A DNA stretch of 64,000 bases, from positions 1 to 64,000 of the forward strand of contig JAQGIC010000072.1 in assembly GCA_028288725.1 (NCBI GenBank), read 5' to 3'. The notes below the pieces were generated by a model. It was not told where the DNA came from, ran no database searches, and was given only the letters and a program-made list of their open reading frames with translations. The stretch comes from Rhodospirillales bacterium. Lineage in GTDB: Bacteria; Pseudomonadota; Alphaproteobacteria; ATCC43930; CGMCC-115725. Both the position numbers and the translations under genes were made by a program. This document shows positions 59,542 through 64,000 of the stretch, piece after piece (position 1 is the first letter of the stretch; each line of letters begins with the position of its first letter).

Positions 59542-60053
59542 GTCGGCTCCGGTGCTAGCGGCCGCATCAGATACCGCACCGTCTTGCGGCCGCCATGAAT
59601 GACGGCCTCGCCGACTTCCGTGAAGCCGAGCGCGGCATGAAACGCATCCGATGCGGGATTAGGCGGCTCGGAATTCACTTCGCAGACGATCTTGCTGTGG
59701 CCATGGGCCGTCGCCGCCTCGATCAGGTCGAGATACAGGCGCCGGGCATGGCCGCGTCCGCGCGCGGCGGGGGCGACCGCGACGCGATCGATATAGACGA
59801 AACGCGCATCGCGCTCGCGGAACCAGAGGTAGTTCGGGCTGTCGTAGTCGGCCGCCTGGTCGAATGCCAGCAGGAAGGCCTCGGCGTGCCCGATCCGCCT
59901 GGCACGGAACGCCCGGCCGATCAGCGAGGTCAGGCGGGCCGGCTCCAGCCACGACAGTTCGGTCGCATGGGCATTGTTGAGCGCGAGGATCGCAGCCTCG
60001 CTGTCCGGCGAAATCGCCCGCACGACCGCGATCCGTTCGTCATCCGGCCGCAT
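59538..60053 (-). CDS. GNAT-family N-acetyltransferase
   Basis: 171 aa. The acetyl-CoA site is VAVAPAARGRGHARRLYLDL (motif A, R/Q-x-x-G-x-G/A). The C-terminus has SDAFHAALGFTEVGEAVIHG, as in RimI-like members. The acceptor is unknown. It lies 6 bp downstream of parE and overlaps the HAD gene, so it may be transcribed with both. Confidence 0.88.
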   Translation of the reverse strand: MRPDDERIAVVRAISPDSEAAILALNNAHATELSWLEPARLTSLIGRAFRARRIGHAEAFLLAFDQAADYDSPNYLWFRERDARFVYIDRVAVAPAARGRGHARRLYLDLIEAATAHGHSKIVCEVNSEPPNPASDAFHAALGFTEVGEAVIHGGRKTVRYLMRPLAPEPT

Positions 60054-60059
60054 CGACGT

Positions 60060-62018
60060 TCAGATATCCAGATCGTGCGCGAACTGGGCGTTGTCCTGAA
60101 TGAAGTTGTAGCGCAGCTCCGGCTTGCGCCCCATCAGGCTTTCGACCAGATCCGGCGTGCGCAAGTCTTTCTGGCCGACGCGCAACAGCGTGCGGCTGGC
60201 GGCATCCATGGTCGTGACCTTGAGGTCAGACGGCGGCATTTCGCCCAGGCCCTTGAACCGGCTGATCTCGACCTTCTTGTTCTTGAAGGTCGTCGCCAGC
60301 AGTTCGTCCTTGTGCGCGTCGTCGCGGGCGTAGATGCGGGTCTCGCCGGCGGTGATGCGATAGAGCGGCGGTTGCGCCAGATGCAGGTGGCCGTTCTCGA
60401 TCAGGGCCGGCATCTCGCGATAGAAGAAGGTCATCAGGAGCGAGGCGATATGGGCGCCGTCGACATCGGCGTCGGTCATGATGATGACCCGCTCGTAACG
60501 CAGCTTGTCTTCCTGATAATGCTTGCCGGTGCCGCAGCCCAAGGCCAGCACCAGGTCCGACAGTTCCTGGTTCGCCTTCAGCTTGTCGGCGGTGGCGCTG
60601 GCCACGTTCAGGATCTTGCCCCTCAAGGGCAGGATCGCCTGGGTGTCGCGCTGGCGCGCTTGCTTGGCGGAGCCGCCGGCGCTGTCGCCCTCGACCAGGA
60701 AGATCTCGGTGCCGATGGCGCTGTCGCGCGTGCAGTCGGCCAGCTTGCCCGGCAGGCGCAGCTTGCGGGTGGCACTCTTGCGCTGCAGCTCCTTCTGCTG
60801 CTTGCGGCGCTGCCGTTCCTCGGCCTTCTCGACCAGGCTTTCCAACAGCAGCTTGGCGGACGCGCCGTCGTCGGACAGCCAATGGTCGAAGCGGTCCTTG
60901 ACCGCCTGCTCGACCAGCTTCTGCGCCTCTTGGCTGACCAGGCGATCCTTGGTCTGACCCTGGAACTGCGGGTCGCGCATGAACAGCGACAGCATGATCG
61001 CGGCACCGCCGACCACGTCTTCGGCCGCGACGATGCTGGCGCGGCGATTGCCGACCAGCTCGCCATAGGCCCTGAGCGAACGGGTGAGCGCCGCGCGCAG
61101 GCCCAGCTCGTGGGTGCCGCCGTCGGGTGTCGGGATGGTGTTGCAATAGTAGGACGCGAAGCCGTCGGTATCCTCGGGCCAGGAAATCGCCCATTCGACC
61201 CGGGCATGGTCGCCCAGCTCGACCTCGCCGGCGAACGGGTTCGCCGTCACGGTCGCGCGATCGGCAATGACGGAACCCAGATAGTCGGCGAGACCGCCGG
61301 GGAAATGCAGCACTTCCTTGTCGGGCACGCCGTCCGGCAGCGGGATGCCCTCGGCACAGCTCCAGCGCAGCTCCACGCCCTTGAACAGATAGGCCTTGGA
61401 ACGGCACATGCGGTAGAGCGTGCCGGGATTGAGCTGATTGCCGGGGCCGAAGATGTCGGCGTCGGGATGGAAGGTGACGCTGGTGCCGCGCCGGTTGGCG
61501 ACCGCGCCCAGATTGGCGATCGGCCCCTGGGGCACCCCGCGGGAATATTCCTGGCGGTAGAGCTGCTTGTCGCGGGCGACCTCGACCACCAGACGATCGG
61601 AGAGCGCATTCACCACCGAACTGCCGACGCCGTGCAGGCCGCCGGAGGTCTTATAGGCGTCGCCGCCGAACTTGCCGCCCGAATGCAGCATGGTCATGAT
61701 GACTTCGAGCGCCGATTTGTCGGGAAAACGGGGATGCGGATCGACCGGAATGCCGCGGCCATTATCCCGGATGGTCAGCGACAGATCGGCGGCGAGCTCG
61801 ATCTCGATCCGGCTGGCATAGCCGGCGACGGCCTCGTCCATGGCATTGTCGAGCACTTCGGCGGCCAGATGATGCAGCGCGCGCGTATCGGTGCCGCCGA
61901 TATACATGCCGGGCCGGCGCCGGACCGGCTCCAGGCCTTCCAGAACCTCGATATCCTTGGCAGAGTAGCCGTCGGATTTGCGCGCCGTCGAATCGAATAA
62001 ATCCACCATACGCCGCAC
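60060..62018 (-). CDS. parE: DNA topoisomerase IV subunit B
   Basis: 652 aa from GTG at 62018; the ATG at 62009 is also possible but has a poorer ribosome-binding site. The GHKL ATPase has VLDNAMDEAVAGY, DNGRGIPVDPHPRFPDKSAL and TSGGLHGVGSSVVNALS; the TOPRIM part has VEGDSAGGSAKQARQRDTQA and MTDADVDGAHI. The length and the PRFPDKSAL segment fit ParE better than GyrB. The partner parC gene is 30 kb away in this window. It is divergent from yciA. Confidence 0.94.
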   Translation of the reverse strand: MRRMVDLFDSTARKSDGYSAKDIEVLEGLEPVRRRPGMYIGGTDTRALHHLAAEVLDNAMDEAVAGYASRIEIELAADLSLTIRDNGRGIPVDPHPRFPDKSALEVIMTMLHSGGKFGGDAYKTSGGLHGVGSSVVNALSDRLVVEVARDKQLYRQEYSRGVPQGPIANLGAVANRRGTSVTFHPDADIFGPGNQLNPGTLYRMCRSKAYLFKGVELRWSCAEGIPLPDGVPDKEVLHFPGGLADYLGSVIADRATVTANPFAGEVELGDHARVEWAISWPEDTDGFASYYCNTIPTPDGGTHELGLRAALTRSLRAYGELVGNRRASIVAAEDVVGGAAIMLSLFMRDPQFQGQTKDRLVSQEAQKLVEQAVKDRFDHWLSDDGASAKLLLESLVEKAEERQRRKQQKELQRKSATRKLRLPGKLADCTRDSAIGTEIFLVEGDSAGGSAKQARQRDTQAILPLRGKILNVASATADKLKANQELSDLVLALGCGTGKHYQEDKLRYERVIIMTDADVDGAHIASLLMTFFYREMPALIENGHLHLAQPPLYRITAGETRIYARDDAHKDELLATTFKNKKVEISRFKGLGEMPPSDLKVTTMDAASRTLLRVGQKDLRTPDLVESLMGRKPELRYNFIQDNAQFAHDLDI

Positions 62019-62083
62019 TATAGGGGCCTTGCCGCTCCTGGCAAGCGGCCCCGGAACATGGCCGGGAAAACGGGAGTATCCCT

Positions 62084-62482
62084 ATGAATCACAAGGATTT
62101 CGCGGTGGAGACGCCGCCCTCGATCGAGGCGGCGCTGAGCACGATCGCCATGCCGGGCGACGCGAATCCAGCGGGGGACATCTTCGGCGGCTGGCTTTTG
62201 TCGCAGATGGATCTGGCCGGCAGCATTCCCGCCTGCGAGCGGGCCAAGGGCCGGGTCGCCACCATCGCGATCGAGGCGATGAAATTTCATCGGGCCGTGC
62301 TGGTCGGCGATCGGGTCCGCTGCTACGCCGAGGTGCAGCGGGTCGGTCGGACCTCGATGAACGTCAAGATCGAGACCTGGGTCTCCCGGCTGGGCGTGCC
62401 GGGCATGCTGAAGGTGACCGAGGGGGTGTTCACCTATGTCGCGATCGACGGCAACCGCCATCCGCGACCGGTGGATTTGTAG
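62084..62482 (+). CDS. Acyl-CoA thioesterase (YciA-type hotdog)
   Basis: 132 aa with the hotdog motif PGDANPAGDIFGGWLLSQMD, including the catalytic aspartate, then IAIEAMKFHRAVLVGDRVRC and VGRTSMNVKIETWV. It matches YciA, which hydrolyses a broad range of acyl-CoAs. It is convergent with the RlpA-like gene (4-bp gap). Confidence 0.92.
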   Translation: MNHKDFAVETPPSIEAALSTIAMPGDANPAGDIFGGWLLSQMDLAGSIPACERAKGRVATIAIEAMKFHRAVLVGDRVRCYAEVQRVGRTSMNVKIETWVSRLGVPGMLKVTEGVFTYVAIDGNRHPRPVDL

Positions 62483-62486
62483 GCGA

Positions 62487-62939
62487 TCAGTTCGAACCCG
62501 GCGGCAGCGACGGGGGCAGGGCGTCGGCTTCCTGGATCACGGGTTCGGGCTCCGGCCGGATCTCGACCCTGGCGATGCCCTGATGACGCATATCCAGTGC
62601 CTGGGCCGCGCGCGGCGTCAGGTCGATGACCCGGCCGCGAACATACGGGCCGCGGTCGTTGATCGTCACATGGACGATCCGGCCGTTTTCCAGATTGGTC
62701 ACTTGGACCCTGGTCCCGAGCGGCAGCGTCTTCGATGCCGCGGTCAGCTGATTTGGATTCATCCGTTCGCCGCTGGCGGTCTTCCTGCCGTTGAAGTGCC
62801 GGGCGTAATAGGAGGCCTTGCCGATGACCGGGCGAGCAGTGTTTTCCGCGTCTGCAGTCTCGGTCGCATGGGCGTTCGGCACGGATGAATATCCCGTCAC
62901 AAGCAGTGCCAACAGGGCTCCCGTAATTTGTAATTTCAC
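62487..62939 (-). CDS. RlpA-like double-psi beta-barrel protein
   Basis: 150 aa from GTG at 62939. The DPBB domain has GKASYYARHFNGRKTASGER, TLPLGTRVQVTNLENGR and VTINDRGPYVRGRVIDLTP, the RlpA pattern. Unlike typical RlpA there is no lipobox cysteine in the signal peptide (GALLALLVTGYSSVPNAHA) and no SPOR domain, so it is probably a soluble periplasmic protein. RlpA proteins cut or bind denuded glycan strands at the septum; activity here is inferred. Confidence 0.87.
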   Translation of the reverse strand: MKLQITGALLALLVTGYSSVPNAHATETADAENTARPVIGKASYYARHFNGRKTASGERMNPNQLTAASKTLPLGTRVQVTNLENGRIVHVTINDRGPYVRGRVIDLTPRAAQALDMRHQGIARVEIRPEPEPVIQEADALPPSLPPGSN

Positions 62940-63338
62940 CTGTGAAATTTCCTAGCCCTCGGTCCGAATGCGTCGCTCGATTGCACGAGATCGCGGAATG
63001 TCTAGGCGGACTAACGGACAGAATTGTGGCAATGTTCCAGCAGACAGGCGAAATGCCGCATCAATGTCACGGATGTGGCAATTTCTGGGCGCAGTCCCGG
63101 CCTGGCGCACAAAATTTGCGCGCTTGTGATCGCGATCACAGCGCGCTGGTTTGTTTCGATCGTAGGTTCGGCGCGGACAATTGAAACACTCGGGGCGCAC
63201 AATGAAACGAGGTGCCTTCAAAAGGCCTCATATCCGCCAAGTGGGCGCCGCGGAGCATATGCACTCTAACTTTCATGAAAGCCCCCGGACGTGATCGTCG
63301 GGATATCGTCGGGGGTTTGGATCAGAGGAGCGTCCGTC
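62940..63338. other. 399-bp intergenic region with a perfect CRP-type palindrome
   Basis: No convincing gene. Contents: an inverted repeat at the RlpA-like start (AATTTCAC/GTGAAATT about 62932-62949); two direct repeats TGTGGCAAT at about 63025 and 63078; a perfect palindrome TGTGATCGCGATCACA at 63125-63140; CTTTCATGAAAG at 63270-63281; and a hairpin-like CCCCCG/CGGGGG stretch at 63282-63315 before the next gene. Confidence 0.55.
63125..63140. promoter_or_regulatory. Candidate CRP/FNR-family binding site
   Basis: TGTGATCGCGATCACA, a perfect 16-bp palindrome that fits the CRP consensus TGTGA-N6-TCACA exactly. It lies 186 bp upstream of the RlpA-like start and 199 bp upstream of the 59-aa gene, so it could control either. 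Alphaproteobacterial CRP-like proteins often use this motif. Confidence 0.6.
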
Positions 63339-63518
63339 ATGCGGTGCCAGTGCGAAGAGCCAAGCCTCAACGATCTGTTCGCCGACCCAATGGTACGTGC
63401 GCTGATGGCGCGCGACGCGGTCGCCGAGGCGGATCTCCGCCGGTTGATCGATCGGGTGCGCGCTCGCTTTGGCGATGGATCCCGGATTCCGGGTCACGCG
63501 TTCAGTAAGGCACATTGA
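63339..63518 (+). CDS. Small conserved-looking protein of unknown function
   Basis: 59 aa from ATG at 63339 with GAGGAG 8 nt upstream, a strong ribosome-binding site. The core LFADPMVRALMARDAVAEAD and LRRLIDRVRARF resembles the short alphaproteobacterial proteins with a D-P-x-V-R-x-L-M pattern. Two N-terminal cysteines (RCQCEE) are notable. A strong terminator 73 bp after the stop supports it as an independent transcription unit. Function unknown. Confidence 0.7.
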   Translation: MRCQCEEPSLNDLFADPMVRALMARDAVAEADLRRLIDRVRARFGDGSRIPGHAFSKAH

Positions 63519-63590
63519 GAGTTTCCTGACACCCGCACGCTGCGCGCGGGTCCCCTCGAAGCGCAGCAGATCCCCCAAGAACAAACTTGA

Positions 63591-63621
63591 ACCCCCGCCG
63601 GGCAACCGGCGGGGGTTTTTT
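63591..63621 (+). terminator. Strong intrinsic terminator
   Basis: A perfect stem CCCCCGCCGG/CCGGCGGGGG with loop GCAA (63592-63615), extended by an A-T pair and followed by TTTTTT. It terminates the plus-strand transcript of the 59-aa gene before the convergent threonine-rich protein gene. Confidence 0.9.
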
Positions 63622-63646
63622 CTCGTTCTTCGCGGTCGCCGGCGGG

Positions 63647-63940
63647 TTACTGCGGCGCGACCGTGGTCGTCCGCTCGACCGTCGTGGTCTGCGTCGTGGG
63701 GGGCGCCACGATGACCGGCGGCGGGGCCTGGTAAGTCACGGTCGGGGCGCTCGTCTCGGTCGTGCGCGTCGTGGTCCGGCTGGTCGGCGGCGTGGTGCCG
63801 AGCTGCTGGCCGGTCTGCATGTTGTAGACCGGAATGCCGGGGGTGGTGGTCGTGGTGGTCGTGCTGGTGGTGTCCTGAGCCTGAGCGACCGCGGCGGTCA
63901 GCAGCAGACAGGCGACAGCGGCGGCAAAGCTCTTAACCAT
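63647..63940 (-). CDS. Secreted threonine-rich low-complexity protein
   Basis: 97 aa with a signal peptide (VKSFAAAVACLLLTAAVAQA-QD). The mature part is dominated by Thr and Pro: runs of threonine around residues 25-33, repeated TTRTTET and TTTVERTTTV segments, and a PPPVIVAPP stretch. One segment, IPVYNMQTGQQLGTTPP, is less repetitive. No known domain was recognised; it may be a disordered periplasmic or cell-surface peptide. Confidence 0.75.
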   Translation of the reverse strand: MVKSFAAAVACLLLTAAVAQAQDTTSTTTTTTTPGIPVYNMQTGQQLGTTPPTSRTTTRTTETSAPTVTYQAPPPVIVAPPTTQTTTVERTTTVAPQ

Positions 63941-64000
63941 TTTTCAGCTCCTTCGAACAGGGCAGGGCCGACGGCCTCTGCATGCGACAGGGAACGGCAT

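Noticed and set aside
62942-63184. 80-aa plus-strand open frame in the gene-free region after the RlpA-like gene
   Set aside because: No ribosome-binding site, no conserved-looking sequence, and it runs over the CRP-type palindrome.

Overview
The window is chromosomal DNA from a high-G+C alphaproteobacterium, most likely Rhodospirillales or a close relative. The evidence is the housekeeping order rpoZ - relA/spoT - pdxJ - acpS - lepB - lepB - rnc - era - recO - parC (about 19.1-29.6 kb), a Bpt-type leucyltransferase, a family 5 uracil-DNA glycosylase, a divergent cyclically permuted ATP-grasp/alpha-E pair and abundant CTAG-bounded palindromic repeats. No rRNA, tRNA, CRISPR, phage or intact insertion sequence was seen. 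All assignments come from reading protein motifs by eye.

Layout. 0-2.1 kb: a minus-strand catabolic cluster (small unknown protein, MhpD-like hydratase, Ldh-type dehydrogenase). 2.2-6.5 kb: a very large NCS1-permease/zinc-cluster/hybrid histidine kinase fusion overlapping its LuxR-type response regulator. 6.6-9.5 kb: a divergent pair, a membrane-anchored ExeA-like AAA ATPase with a periplasmic repeat domain and a TAXI-type binding protein, with no TRAP permease nearby. 9.8-11.1 kb: an ArsB-like permease. 11.3-17.0 kb: the complete urea ABC transporter urtABCDE, with a leader hairpin and a palindromic repeat between urtA and urtB. 17.1-19.0 kb: UDG, NYN nuclease, folK. 19.1-29.6 kb: the housekeeping block.

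29.8-35.6 kb is accessory metabolism: a 2OG-Fe(II) oxygenase, then a convergent lactonase and berberine-bridge-type FAD oxidase. These two share a near-identical 38-bp double palindrome upstream, which suggests a co-regulated sugar-to-lactone-to-acid oxidation module. A decayed livK remnant and an SDR/VOC pair follow. 35.7-45.0 kb (minus strand): bpt, alpha-E and ATP-grasp genes, RDD and MotB, a cNMP-gated MscS channel, and the reverse transsulfuration pair. 45.1-49.7 kb: a MarR - HlyD - DHA2 - TolC tripartite efflux operon ending in a strong hairpin. 49.7-54.3 kb (minus): an orphan ABC binding protein, aroA, a stand-alone RAM-domain protein and a DEAD-box helicase. 54.5-64 kb: an alpha/beta hydrolase with a Bcr/CflA transporter, a Na/Pi cotransporter, a HAD/GNAT/parE run, yciA, an RlpA-like protein, a perfect CRP-type palindrome and two small proteins.

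The most interesting signals are the shared operator of the lactonase and FAD oxidase, the AAA-TM-repeat ATPase paired with TAXI, the NCS1 kinase beside the urea transporter locus, and several families of dispersed palindromic elements, some of whose edges coincide exactly with gene stop codons.
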